A program made the translations under genes and the position numbers. Below are positions 42,042-53,674 of a stretch of DNA of 64,000 bases, piece by piece. The stretch is from Achatina immaculata (Eukaryota; Mollusca; Gastropoda; Stylommatophora; Achatinidae): the NCBI GenBank assembly GCA_009760885.1, contig CM019708.1, positions 13,565,931 to 13,629,930 on the forward strand, read 5' to 3'. The number at the start of each line of letters is the position of its first letter. Positions within the stretch are counted from its first letter, which is position 1. The notes under the pieces were generated by a model, which worked only from the letters and a program-made list of their open reading frames with translations, was not told the DNA's origin and did no database searches.

Positions 42042-42253
42042 GGGCTCAGTTTCCTGATACGCATTTCTCCTTCCACCTGCATTTGCTTTTTCCCTTGCTT
42101 CTGTTTCTGTAGCAGTCTGATAGTTTTTTACCAGATAGGGTTGCTGGCCCTATGCTGAACCCTCCTTAGTCGCCTTTTACGATCATGCATGGTAGGGTAC
42201 AGTGGTCCTATTCTTTGCAGATCCCGGGTACCACACGGGGGCATGTCTCTTTT

Positions 42254-42583
42254 GGTCTACCCTTATTTCTGTTCCCCTGTGGTGTCCATCTTAGTGCTAT
42301 TTTGGTAGTGAGTTGTCAGTCATTCGGAGCACATGTCCCAACCATCGCTAACGTCTTTCCTCAATTACTGCTGTCAGTGGCGTCATCTGCATTTCTGCCA
42401 ACATGATGTTATTTCTTATGGTGTTTGGCCAAAATATTTTTCTAATTCTTCGTAAACATTTAGTCTGGAAAGAATTCAACTTGTTTTCTATGGTTTTGGT
42501 GATTTCCAGCATTCACTTCCATAGAGTAGTATACTTAGAACATTACTCTTATATATCCTGATTTTGTATTCACGCTTAGTGAA
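42254..42583 (-). mobile_element. Older RTE-A copy, 5' part (interrupted)
   Basis: Resumes ggtctacccttatttctgtt directly after the right target duplication and ends near cttagtgaaaata, where the (TAC)n array restarts. Together with 38885-39046 it forms a single 5'-truncated copy of about 490 bp that received the full-length element. Confidence 0.93.
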
Positions 42584-42585
42584 AA

Positions 42586-42625
<40 letters not shown>

Positions 42626-42898
42626 GCTACTACTACTACTACTACTACTACTATTATTACTATAACTACTACTACTACTATAATTGCTGTAGCCACCCCA
42701 CCATTAGTACTGATCACATCTAATATTGCTACTGCTTCTACTACTATCATTACTATAGCTGTTATATCTGTTCACTAACTGTTCACTTTTCCAATAGCCT
42801 CTACTCTTGGAGCTGTTATTATCATTACAGTTATTTCGCGATTGCTTATTTTACTAATCTAACGCTTTTTTCTTCTAATGGTACTGCTGCTGCTGCTG

Positions 42899-42943
<45 letters not shown>

Positions 42944-43045
42944 TTATTATTATTATTACTACTACTACTACTACAACTACTACTACTACTACTACTACTA
43001 CAACAACAATACATACTACTTACTGTTACTTATGTTACTACATAA

Positions 43046-43087
<42 letters not shown>

Positions 43088-43088
43088 A
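42584..43088. repeat. (TAC)n microsatellite tracts
   Basis: Two CTA/TAC-rich blocks (42584-42680 and 42886-43088) separated by about 200 bp of degenerate CTA-rich sequence. Confidence 0.92.
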
Positions 43089-43239
43089 ATAACAACCAAT
43101 ATTTCAACCGCAGAACATGTCATCTCTAAATGCAGGATTTATCGAAGCAGAATTGGCATCTGGTTTTTATGAGTAGTGTTGTTAACACAACATGATCGCA
43201 TTAAACGTCATCACGACTGTTCTTCCAGGTACTGACCTT

Positions 43240-43530
43240 AGTAGCTTAATATTGAAGAAGGCTGGCTAGTAAAGAGGATTAAAGTGAGAAAACGTAAATA
43301 TTCTGGACACATTAAACGTCATGATAATTTAGAGAAGACCGTATTGGAAGGATACATAATGGGAAAAAGAAAAAGAGGGAGACCAAAACGAAGATGGCTG
43401 CAAGACATCGTTGATCTGCAAATGGATGCATCAGCAGCAGGCCATCTTGCTCACAACCGAGAGGCCTACAGAAGTGCTGTTAGGGAGGCAAAGTTCCGCA
43501 AGGGGCATGCAAATGAATGAATGAATGTTT
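43240..43530 (+). mobile_element. LINE-B 3' end, 5'-truncated, (AATG)n tail
   Basis: Encodes NIEEGWLVKRIKVRKRKYSG, HIKRHDNLEKTVLEGYIMGK, RKRGRPKRRWLQDIV and ASAAGHLAHNREAYRSAVRE, then KFRKGHANE with an aatgaatgaatg tail. It is the best-preserved coding frame of this family here (78 codons from its first Met at 43284). Confidence 0.9.
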
Positions 43531-44240
43531 CCTCGCAGTTTTCCTCTACTCTTCTCTCTATTCTAAATTCACTTTTTAAAAAGTCGCTTCCAATCTCTAC
43601 GTACTTGTACCGTAAATTTTTAGACTGATTCTCCATTTTCGAGATGTTATGAAGCTACTTATGTTCCACGTACGAGCAGGTGTTTCAGGCAACGTATGGA
43701 CAGGTGTTTCAGACAACGTACGGACAGGTGTTTCAGTCTCTGAAAGGCAGAACGTGTTAACCTCAATGTGGAGTTTCCCAAACAGGTCTTCGCCGACTCC
43801 GAGCAAAAGATGGCAGAAAGTTTTTGTTTTTGTTGTCCGGAATACTTAGTTAACTTTCTTATTTTCTTCTCTCTGTTCTTTAGTTCACATCTTGGTATAT
43901 AATAAAGTGCTAGAACAACCGCACTATATAGCATATGTTCACTGTTCTAGAACAACCACACTACTTAGCATATGTTCACTGTGCTAGAACAACCACACTG
44001 TACGTGTATACTGTATAATATTTCCAGTGGAAGAGTAGTGGCACTTTGAAGTTACCACATCAAGAATGAGAGTGGAAATCGAGGCTGTGACAGCGGCGAT
44101 GGAGTGTCCAGTAGTTTATGATGTAGTTAATTGTGTCACTGTGACGGATTCAGTGTTTTGTTTCGTAAAACTGAGAAGAAATTGCTTCCAAAAGAATGGG
44201 TTACTCTGTTACGTCATTAACATGTGATGAGTTTAACGTG
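43531..44240. other. Non-coding with small repeats
   Basis: A 27-bp triplicate (cgtacggacaggtgtttcag type) at 43675-43735 and tgttcactgttctagaacaa repeats at 43905-44000. No gene recognised. Confidence 0.45.
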
Positions 44241-44244
44241 GATT

Positions 44245-44610
44245 TACTGGTCCATGCCACGTGGGAGTACATGGAAATGAAGTGGCAGACAGACTTGCTG
44301 GCCAGGCTAAAATAAAAGGCGGGCTGAGAATGGACATGGGTGACATTACTAAAGCTGAATTGGACAGACTACGGGAAAATGAAGAGCGGAAATGGAATGG
44401 CAATGTAGTTGTAAGAAGACTGCTGGAGATGTGACAAATTAAGGGTGCTGGCAGAAAATCTGAAATGTGTGGGGCAGAAAACGCGTCGTAAACAGCCAAC
44501 AGTTAACGGGAACTTTTTAGCAAGCGAACTAATGGATGGATGCTGCGGCATGTGACGGAGCAAACATGGGGTTGTTCTGAATGCAGTGATGCCGGGAGTC
44601 TGAACTTTGA
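44245..44610 (+). pseudogene. RNase H fragment of an I/Ingi-like non-LTR retrotransposon
   Basis: The + strand encodes HVGVHGNEVADRLAGQAKIK, then GGLRMDMGDITKAELDRLRE and ERKWNGNVVVRRLLEM before a stop. It continues brokenly with MLRHVTEQTWGCSECSDAG. GHVGVHGNEVADRLA is the last conserved motif (the ADxLA Asp) of RNase H domains found downstream of RT in I, R1 and Ingi/Vingi-type elements. The upstream RT is absent, so this is a 5'-truncated dead copy of a clade different from the RTE-like elements in this window. Confidence 0.75.
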
Positions 44611-45040
44611 ACTTTATCTCCACTGTGCTAGAACAACTAGACTAGAGCAGAATGTGTAAAAATGTTAACTACCACATAGCTTTATCCTGCTGTTTTTATG
44701 TGAAAAACGGCGCTATCCGATACATCATATCAGCGAACACAACAGAATATATCTTCATTTTTTTTTGTCTTGAATGGTTAAAGTCTTTGTATTTTGTAGT
44801 CTACAGAGTCTGTCTACAGTGAGATGTTGGACTGCTCTTGGCTTCCATTTTGTCTAGTTTGCTCCTTTTGTGTACAGTACCTTGTTCTCTGTTTGAGAAG
44901 ATCCATGCTGTCCTCTTTGAGCCAGAATCTTCAGGAACGTTTTATTCTAATTGTTTACCAACATTTCTCGAATTAAGGACATTCTTACATGTAGAAATGT
45001 TTTTGATTCAGTTCTGTTTGTTTACTGTCCAGGATGATGA
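44611..45040. other. Non-coding, no gene recognised
   Basis: Unique sequence before the 23-bp array. Confidence 0.4.
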
Positions 45041-45044
45041 GTAG

Positions 45045-45928
45045 CAATGAAATAGATGTTAAGTTAACAGTCAAATAGATTATAAGTAAATAGCAAAACA
45101 GACAATGGATAAACAGTAAAATCAGTGAAGTGTAAACAGTCAAAAAGATGATGAATAAACAGTCAAACAAATGATGTGTAAACAGTCAAATAAATGATGT
45201 GTAAACAGTCAAACAGATGATGAATAAACAATCAAACAGATTATGAATAAACAGTCAAACAAATGACGTGTAACACAGTAAAAGAGATGATGTGTAAACA
45301 GTCAAACAGATTATGAATAAACAATCAAATAAATGATGTGTAACACAGTCAAACAGATGATGTGTAAACAGTCAAACAGATTATGAATAAACAGTCAAAC
45401 AAATGATGTGTAACACAGTCAAACAGATGATGAATAAACAGTCAAACAGATTATGAATAAACAGTCAAACAAATGATGTGTATCACAGTCAAACAGATGA
45501 TGAATAAACAGTCAAACAGATTATGAATAAACAGTCAAACAAATGATGTGTAAACAGTCAAACAGATGATGTGTAAACAGTCAAACAGATTATGAATAAA
45601 CAGTCAAATAAATGATGTATAAATAGTCAAACAGATGATGTGTAAACAGTCAAACAGATTATGAATAAACAGTCAAACAGATTATGAATAAACAATCAAA
45701 CAAATGATGTGTAAACAGTCAAACAGATGATGAATAAACAGTCAAACAAACGATGTGTAAAAAGTCAAACAGATGCTGAATAAACAGTCAAACAAAAGAT
45801 GTGTAAACAGTCAAACAGATGATGAATAAACAGTCAAACAAGTGATGTGTAAACAGTCAAACAGATGATGTGTAAACAGTCAAACAAATGATGTGTAAAC
45901 AGTCAAACAGATAATGAATAAACAGCCC
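45045..45928. repeat. 23-bp minisatellite, about 38 copies
   Basis: The unit is aaacagtcaaacagatgatg plus tgt, with regular variants (gattatgaat, aaatgatgtgt). The variants form a two-unit, 46-bp higher-order periodicity in places. Confidence 0.95.
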
Positions 45929-45929
45929 A

Positions 45930-46685
45930 GTTATTTAAGAATGTACTACTACTGTCATGTACGCCGAGGATGACAAGTTATCTTGACAGTCAGGTTTCTG
46001 TTTCTCAGTTTCATCGTTTTCTGATAGTGTCAAAATATCAATTTCTTCAGATATTTTTTTCTTTCTGTCTATTCTTTCTTTGTTCCTTTATTTCCTATGT
46101 CTTTCAGGGTCCATAACTCCTGCTTTCCTATCTGTACGAATTTTAAGTTTTATTTATTCGTGGTTTTAATTTGTTTGACATGTTCTGTACTTTGTCAGAG
46201 AACTTCATTTGTTTGACATGTTCTGTACTTTGTCAGAGAACTTCATTTGTTTTTCTTGCTAATCAGCTGTACAGCGCACGTGTCTCTGAAATGACTCTTC
46301 ATTGAAACATCAGTTCTTACTTTTTCCATTTTGCTATTGCTGCACATGATGTTCTGAAGAAACCGTGAATAAAAGAAGCTACAACACGAAGCTATGAATC
46401 TTTAAATATATTATTAATTACTTATTTTGGTGCTGAAGTCGGAGGTACCCAGCCAAAAGGCACATCGCAAAAATCAGGGCACCACACATCATCGCCAGTG
46501 TGCGTACGAAGAAGAAGAAGAGGTACTTATTTTTACCCAAGTCAATCAACTGAAAATAAAAGTTGTTCTTCCTCCCTCTTTTAAAGTCTGATTTCATCTT
46601 GTCTTTTTTTTTTAATTTCAGTTTTCTATTCCTATTTGTGTTCATCTTCAGTCCTGCTCTTCATTTTTGACAATTTTTGAATAAT
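45930..46685. other. Non-coding; holds one short frame with a hydrophobic segment
   Basis: A 38-bp sequence (catttgtttgacatgttctg) is duplicated in tandem at 46168-46250. The minus frame 46418-46645 ends RTLAMMCGALIFAMCLLAGY then LRLQHQNK, a single membrane-like segment. It could be a terminal exon, but no splice acceptor or homology supports it. Confidence 0.35.
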
Positions 46686-46687
46686 CC

Positions 46688-46952
46688 GCTCTCCTCTCTA
46701 CAATCTCTCCCCTCTCTACATTGTCTCTCCCCTCTACAATGTTTCTCTTCTCTATAATGCCTCTCCTCTCTACAATGTCTCTATTGTCTACAATGTTTAT
46801 CCTCTCTATAATGCCTATCCTCTCTACAATGTCCCTCCTCTCTATAATGCCTCTCCTCTCTACAATATCTCTCCTCTCTACAATGTCTCTCCTCTCTACA
46901 ATGCCTCTCCTTCCTACAATGTCTCTCCTCTCTACAATGCCTCTCCTGTCAT
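46688..46952. repeat. 18-bp minisatellite
   Basis: Irregular units of tctcctctctacaatgtc/atgcc, about 14 copies, followed by (AAAC)n at 46976-47002. Confidence 0.9.
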
Positions 46953-47004
46953 TCCTTCTTCACTCTTATCACAAACAGACAAACAAACAAACAAACAAAC
47001 AAAA

Positions 47005-47565
47005 AGCCGTCGCTCGTTAACCAAATTGCTTACCTCTGCTACACGTAACCAAAAACTGTTGATACAAATGAAAAGACAAGAAAACTTCTTTACTTGCATT
47101 AAAAAAGGTTATTCTATTTGTTTTAAAAGCCAAATAATTGCAGTTAAACGAAACGATGACAGATTTATTGCCAAAGAAAGATGCGTTTGCCGCTTAACTG
47201 TAACTCGTTTAAACAGAAATAACAACAAAGTATTCACACAACTACTGCGTTTATAAGAAAACGAAGCAGAACTGCAGTTTGAAAATATTTCTTGAATAAT
47301 CAGTCTAACAGTTGAGAGGAAGAATAAGGGACAGAGAGGAGGAGACAAGAGGAGGGGAGTTAACACTCAGATGTGGAGAGTGTGGCAGCCAGAAAAGTGA
47401 AAGGTACAGACTTACTGAGAAACATGAAAAAATCAGGAGTCAGGCAGACAGAATGAATCAAACCTTATATATATATAACTACAAGATAAATTTATGAGCC
47501 GTTAGATAAATATTTGTATTGATTTATAACTCTCTAATTTTGTCTGTAGTAGCAGTTTTAGACAG
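47005..47565. other. Non-coding, no gene recognised
   Basis: Unique; includes a short (TA)n near 47467-47477. Confidence 0.4.
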
Positions 47566-47627
47566 AAAGACAGACAGACAGATAGACAGACAGATAGATA
47601 AATAGACAGACAGACAGACAGACAGAC

Positions 47628-47696
<69 letters not shown>

Positions 47697-47708
47697 TAGA
47701 TAGATAGA
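47566..47708. repeat. (GACA)n/(GATA)n microsatellite
   Basis: Mixed gaca units passing into about 20 gata units. Confidence 0.97.
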
Positions 47709-47709
47709 T

Positions 47710-49005
47710 GCTGAAAACTGCCATGGCTATGCTAAAATACGAGGGATAAGATATCGCCGGGCTTGAAAAAGTTGAGAACCCTTGTATATTTGATACAGTA
47801 AGATAAAAGCTTACGTGCCTCAGAGGATCTCACGTGATACACAGAAATCTCCGGCATTTTCTGCCTTCAAGTTGTCTTTTTTTGCTTTTTTTTTTTGTTG
47901 TTTGGTTTTTGTTTGCACAAATGGGCGGAGTCTGAAAAATGAGACACCACTAAAGCGAACTAATTAGCTGGAATGAAAAGGGCTCTGTGTTGAGTATTTA
48001 CTTACTTCCCTTTATTTAACCTGGCATTCTCCTGTTTCTCATTTATTGCTCTATTTCCTGTTTTCGTTCTCTCTTTCTTCTGGACGTTGTGAGCTTCACA
48101 TTCTTGGAAGTGTAACTAATCAAGCATGCACGTGTGAAGCCAAAGTACGCTTCAGCAGATCCCAGTGTTGATCAACCTCAGCCAATCAGGCATAGTCCAG
48201 GCTTAACTTCCCCGCTGCTTCCGATGTGTCTCATAACTGGTTAGGGAAAATACGAAGATACCACCTCCAGCAATAGTAGAGCTTACAGAGAAGCTGGGCA
48301 TCGTAGTGCCGCATGTAAGAGATCATAATACCCTTTAGCCTGTATCCTTGAGCATGAGAAAAGCCATGATGGTTGTTCTTACCCTTGTTATCATCATCAA
48401 CGGCCGTGAGAGAAAAGTACTTGCATCGAGCATTTATAAACTGAAGAAGAAGAGCAACAACAACAACAACAACAGCAAAAGAAGAAGAAGAGCATCAACG
48501 ATGTCAGTAAAAATACATTGTAAGTTTTCATCTTGAAAGACGATTATGAAGAAGCAGATACTATATACGAACTTGTCCTGGTACACCTGGACAAACTACC
48601 TGGAGACGACGCCCTGCTTATGATGTACTTTCCTACTCTCAGTCCCTCCAGGTATCTTCATATCTCTGAATATCCAGCAGTTACAGAAGATGCCAGGAAG
48701 ATGGGTAGGATAAATATAAGAAGAACGGATGAAGGTGTCGAGTGACTGCGAGCGAGCGACTGGCAGAAAGTCTGACGCCAGAGACAGAGAGATGCATGGC
48801 GGCCACTAGCAATATGAGTCAGTTGTACAGGCTGTTGCTAATCGTGAGTATTTGGGCCAAAACTCAGAGACCTGCATCATATACATTAAATAGAGTGACA
48901 GTTGAAGTAAGCAAGTGACAGTGTGTTCGGTAACTGATGGGAGAATAAATTGATCTGACACTGATACGTGGAATCTAGTTTTCTGTGATAACTTCACGTG
49001 TGCGT
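47710..49005. other. Unique non-coding stretch
   Basis: Two adjacent short + frames (48348-48536 and 48533-48745) start MSMRKAMMVVLTLVIIING and MKDDYEEADTIYELVLVHLD. The first has a hydrophobic N-terminus and an AAC repeat. Neither matches a family I know, and they are not called. Confidence 0.35.
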
Positions 49006-49007
49006 TC

Positions 49008-49612
49008 TGTTGAGAACATTCCTACATGTATGCCCTGTTGAGAACATCCTTACATGTGTGTCATGTTGAGAACATCCTTACATGTGTGTGCCCTTTTGAG
49101 AACATCCTTACATGTGTGTCCTGTTAAGAACATCCCTACATGTGTGACCTGTTGAGAACATCCCTACATGTGTGTCCTGTTGAGAACATCCCTACATGTG
49201 TGTCCTGTTGAGAACATCCCTACATGTGTGTGTCCTGTTGAGAACATCCCTACATGTGTGTGCCCTGTTGAGAACATCCCTACATGTGTGTGCCCTGTTG
49301 AGAACATCCCTACATGTGTGTGCCCTTTTGAGAACATCCCTACATGTGTGCCCTGTTGAGAACCTCCCTACATGTGTGCCCTGTTGAGAACCTCCCTACA
49401 TGTGTGTACCCTGTTGAGAACATCCCTACATGTGTGCCCTGTTGAGAGAACCTCTCTACATGTGTGTGCCCTGTTCAGAGAACCTCCCTACATGTGTGCC
49501 CTGTTGAGAGAACTTCTCTACATGTGTGTGCCCTGTTGAGAACCTCCCTACATGTGTGTGCCCTGTTGAGAACCTCCCTACATGTGTGTGCCTTGTTGAG
49601 AACCTCCCTACA
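49008..49612. repeat. 28-30-bp minisatellite, about 21 copies
   Basis: The unit contains ctgttgagaacatccctaca plus tgtgtgtgcc, with length variants caused by TG number and an extra GAGA. Confidence 0.95.
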
Positions 49613-49751
49613 TAAAAACCTACTCTTATTATTCCTCCCACTGGATTTTTCTTTCGGGCTTTACCCCGTAGCCTTTTGACTCTTTCAAGGTCATCCACGA
49701 GGCGAGGAGTTTGACAAGAACGAGCAGAACGTTTAATGCAATACATTAAGT

Positions 49752-50045
49752 AAGCCGCGTTAGCGCAGTGGAGTAGTCACTCGCTCGTTGACCAGGTGAC
49801 CCGGTTTTGATTTCCACTCACCACAGTGGCGGTCAGACTCCCGGGGTTCACCGAACCTCAAGAAAAAATAGGTACCAGGGTCCATGCTCTGGACAGGAAA
49901 AAAGGAATAATGCCACAAGCTACGGAGTTAGTGCTGATAGTGACACTAGTCGGCAGTTTCTGGTCAGCTGCTGACTAGGCAGCAGAGTACTTTGTATTTG
50001 ACGGCGAGCGAAGAGGCCGATTCACATCTCACACATTTACACAAT
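49752..50045 (+). mobile_element. tRNA-derived SINE (third type)
   Basis: The A-box TTAGCGCAGTGG at 49762-49773 is close to consensus. A B-box-like ggttttgatttcc with a small insertion lies about 35 bp on. The head gccgcgttagcgcagtggag is tRNA-like but does not fold into an intact tRNA. The body (ggcggtcagactcccggggt, gaataatgccacaagctacg) has no match elsewhere in the window. Confidence 0.7.
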
Positions 50046-50049
50046 GTCC

Positions 50050-50930
50050 TACATTAGCTGAACAGGACAAATACAGGACAATGAACTAACAGAACCAACA
50101 ACAGCTCATCTGAAACGTTCTCGACTCAAGCAAAGTTATTCATTCATGAACTGCTTATGAAATCTTTACTCCCTGATAGCCAAGTGTACAGAGAAATCAG
50201 GTGCACCTCGCTTTTCTGTCTGCAGAAGCCGTTTTTTCCCCCAACAGTGTGGTGTCAGGTAGCAACTTTATACCTGGATTGCCTGGAGAGACAACGCAGT
50301 AAGTCTCGAGCTCACAAAAGTCTGAGAATACACGTCACCACTGACTCAACTACTCCCTGCTGCAATACATGGAAGCTGCAGACGTTCCACATTAAACCCG
50401 CGTTCGTGAGCTCAGATGTTGCCTTTAGGTTTCCTACCATTGATTAAAAATGTTTTCCTAGTCAAGTGCAGCTGCTCATTAACACTCACATAAAGGCAAC
50501 TTTTATAACCCAGTAGTGCTGCCATCACACTGTACATCAAAGATGATGTGCAAGTCCTTCACCCAACACGTAGGTTAGTACTCCGAGCTTTGATGTTTCC
50601 CCATGATGATTAAAAGACTGGCTTCCCGTGATGTTTACAAGTGATGTAGCAGGTTTTCAGCGCTAATAAGATGATGGGTTTTTCCATATATATACCTTTA
50701 AAATTTCAAATAACCTCTTCTTCTGTCAGTTCCTTTTTCTTCGCTGTTGTCTATAAAATGTTGTCTTGTCTCCTTCCTCTCATACCTTTTTTTTTTTGTG
50801 CTGAAGACAAATAGACAGGGCTCGAAGATTTGCTTCATACAAGTATAGTAGGATTATTCCCGTGTTCTCTATGAGCGGTCAAGAGATCCACCGCCGGCTT
50901 GCTGGGCCAGTCGCAGTTTGAGAGCAGAAT
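50050..50930. other. Non-coding, no gene recognised
   Basis: Unique; one 96-codon + frame (50157-50447) has no recognisable domain. Confidence 0.4.
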
Positions 50931-50936
50931 TTAACC

Positions 50937-51520
50937 AAATGGAGCCCAGGTAAAGATTAAGAATTATCACGCACAGGGCAGAGGACCAAGATAAAGACAG
51001 ACATATAACGCACAGGCCAGTGGGCCAAGATAGAGAAAGAAATATCACTCACAGGCCAATGGGCCAAGATAAAGACTAAGAACTATCACACACAGACCAG
51101 TGGGCCAAGATAAAGACTAACAATTATCACGCACAGGCCGGTGGGCCAAGATAAAGACATAATTTTTAAGCACAGGCCAATGGGCCAAGATAAAAACAGA
51201 ATTATTACGCACAGGCCAGTGGGCCAAGATAAAGAGAGAACTATCACGCACAGGCCAGTGGGCCAATATAAAGAGAGAATTATCACGCACAGGCCAGTGG
51301 GCCAAGATAAAGAGAGAATTATCACGCACAGGCCAGTCCAGTGGGCTAAGATAAAGAGAGAATTATCATGCACAGGCCAGTGGGCCAAGATAAAGACTAA
51401 GAATTATCATGCACAGGCCAGTCCAGTGGGCCAAGATAAAGACTAAGAATTATCACGCACAGGGCAGTGGGCCAAGATAAAGGCTAAGAATTATCACGCA
51501 CAGGCCTGTGGCCCAAGATA
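50937..51520. repeat. 37-40-bp minisatellite, about 15 copies
   Basis: The unit contains cacaggccagtgggccaaga and taaagagagaattatcacg. Each unit includes the short palindrome-like ggcc..tgggcc. Confidence 0.93.
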
Positions 51521-51524
51521 CACT

Positions 51525-51724
51525 GTTCTCAATTTCGCGAGAAAAACGGGACAGCAATATCAAAGTGTATCCCACATACGCGTATTACGGGTAACTTCTG
51601 AGTAGAAAATTCAGAAACACAAGTGGAAAGTTGCACACCATCAAGGAAGAGTTCTACTGTCACATTCAAAGATTGAAACAAGGGCTTTTGGGAAATTTTT
51701 GTATGTTGTTTTCCTGAACTATGC

Positions 51725-51755
<31 letters not shown>

Positions 51756-52480
51756 CTATTTATGTGTTTAAAATAAAGAAGACAGAATTTTTTATTACCT
51801 GCAATTAATCCTTTCTTAAACATACTCTAGTCTTAACAAACAAAAAACAAAAAAAACTAACACCAGAGCTTTTCCACTGTCACGGCACAATCCATCAGTT
51901 TTTTCCCTCCTAATTATAGAAGGAATTTAGAAGTCTGCAAGCACTTTTAGAACGCAGAAGAGCGCTTGGGTGCACGTAATAAGGTAATGCTCCATTAATG
52001 TTCTGTTCCTTTGCTGCACATGAAGAAACCATCCTCATGCAGGGGCAGTTTTCTTCCCATATTATTAGTTTATGATGAATATACCGGTAGATGGAGTTGT
52101 TAAAATATCTATGTCTATACGTTGTGCCATCAATCTCCTTCATTTTATCAGATCAGTAATTTATGATATTTATGGGCGTCTCTCCATGATATAAGCGTTA
52201 TATATGAAAAGATTTGAGATCGAGGCAAATGTCTTTTCACATTTTTTACAAATTGTTACCTTCCTTGGTTTGTGGTCACTTTTAAAACTAGCCCTTATAA
52301 ATTACACCATCCGTTCCCAAGATTTCTTGTGCACAATCTAGTGCGTGACCAGTGACACTAGAAAAAAGCGTTTTAAAATATTTAAACAAAACACATATTA
52401 CCTTATACTATTTCAAAATCTTTATCTTTGCCAGTAATCACAAAATTATGTACAATGTCACGGCCTAAATAATCCAGTAC
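51525..52480. other. Non-coding, no gene recognised
   Basis: Contains (TTTC)n at 51725-51757. Otherwise unique AT-rich sequence. Confidence 0.4.
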
Positions 52481-52486
52481 TTTTTA

Positions 52487-52917
52487 AGTTACGAGAGGGC
52501 GTCAGATGAAAGTTATATAAATCGATTAAAATGTCAGAAAGAACAGACTGAAATCCCTTAATAGTACCACGTGTTACCATTAAGGTCAATGACGTAAGTA
52601 AGGAGATAACATACACGTTGCTAGGCAGCAAGGGGAGAATAGCGCATACCAAGATGGCGACTGCGTTGAAGACATGCTTCAAGGAAGAAGTGAGTTCTGT
52701 CTTCCGATTCTTGTCTACCAGAGGTCTGAACTACTTTGACATACACAGTGAAAAATCTGTGGTATACGGCGCTGAGTGCACGTCCAAGGCTCGAGTCTAC
52801 AAGTGGGTTACAAAGTTCAAGACAGGCATAGCAGACGTAGACGATGCCGACCGTCTTGGGCAAGCACACAAAGTGATGAATCATCAACCAACATTAAAGT
52901 GCAGTAGCGGTTGAGAA
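52487..52917 (+). pseudogene. Mariner-like transposase N-terminal fragment
   Basis: Starts at a mariner-end-like ttacgagagggcgtcagatg and contains a frame at 52618-52914 that includes MATALKTCFKEEVSSVFRFL, then STRGLNYFDIHSE and ARVYKWVTKFKTGIADVDDA followed by DRLGQAHKV. This is the first helix-turn-helix of mariner-type transposases (xWxxxFKxGRxxVxDxxRxGRP). The catalytic domain is missing. It is a different mariner lineage from the element at 53675. Confidence 0.75.
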
Positions 52918-53097
52918 GTTGTGACAAAGGTTTTTCTTACTAGTATTCAGATGCTGGTTTGGAGGTGGTGCAAAAATACTGAAAACCAGGGGAATCACAT
53001 CCAAAAAATAGGGTTGCCATTTCTCTTGTACAAATAAAAGTTTTGTGCTATTTGGATTTTTTTTTTCATTTGACTCGCCTTTTTGTTATGAAATAGG

Positions 53098-53248
53098 AGA
53101 ATGAGTCAAAAAGTAACAACAAATTAAGAGGCATAATCATTGAAAAATATCAAAATACTCTTTGATTCGCCCTCGACTCTTTTCATATATTTTTCTATGA
53201 TTACGTCTCATGATTTGCGATTGCTTTTTGACTCGTCCTCGTACATAC
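53098..53248. mobile_element. Fold-back MITE related to mariner ends
   Basis: Two inverted arms of about 60 bp. The left arm starts gagtcaaaaagtaacaacaa and the reverse complement of the right arm starts gagtcaaaaagcaatcgcaa; both continue with a taatcat.gaaaaatat segment. There is only a short spacer, so the single strand folds into a long hairpin. The outer sequence (cgaggacgagtcaaaaag) resembles mariner termini. Confidence 0.65.
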
Positions 53249-53674
53249 TCGAAACATTATGAAAAAAAATTTCATTGAACAGTAGCAAGTATGGTCGCAG
53301 TTAATTTAATATGTTGGCTTCTAAAAAAAAATAAACATGGTAAGGTTTCATTTAAATCTTATGCGCATTTGGTTTACCCACTGTTTATTCTTTTTTAAAT
53401 TATTTTTTGTAATATCTTCTGACTATCCGGTCTCAGACTCTCCGTGACCCTAATCTGGGCGCGACCTGAGGATGGGAACCGCTGTCTTTGAAAGAGGTGG
53501 GCAAGTGAAGTTCAAATATCAGACAGAGCTGGCGTCATCTAATTGGAACATTTGCGTCTCCAGACAGAGCTGGCGTCATTTGCGTCTCCACCCAGCCTGC
53601 TTTTTTTTTCAACAGCTTCCACCGATGGATGGAGGAATGGCCTGTAGATACATAAGTTATATGATGTATAAATA

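Larger units (their letters stand above)
39047..42241 (-). mobile_element. RTE-A: near-complete 3.2 kb RTE-like non-LTR retrotransposon
   Basis: The element runs 3,195 bp on the minus strand. It has a 5' leader starting CCCCCGTGTGGTACCCGGG, an APE endonuclease frame, an RT frame, almost no 3' UTR (the stop codon lies within about 15 bp of the end) and a short (AG)n tail. A 12-bp target duplication, catgtctctttt, flanks it at 39035-39046 and 42242-42253. Size, APE-RT order, minimal 3' UTR and microsatellite tail fit the RTE clade; clade assignment from memory is tentative. The intact duplication and single visible frameshift argue for a recent insertion. The 5' leader shows it is not 5'-truncated. 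Confidence 0.95.

Noticed and set aside
46418..46645. Minus-strand frame ending in a membrane-like segment
   Set aside because: Could be a terminal exon, but there is no convincing acceptor, no partner exon and no homology; not called as a gene.
48348..48745. Two adjacent small + frames, one with a hydrophobic N-terminus
   Set aside because: Short, with AAC/AAG microsatellite content and no recognised family or splice signals.
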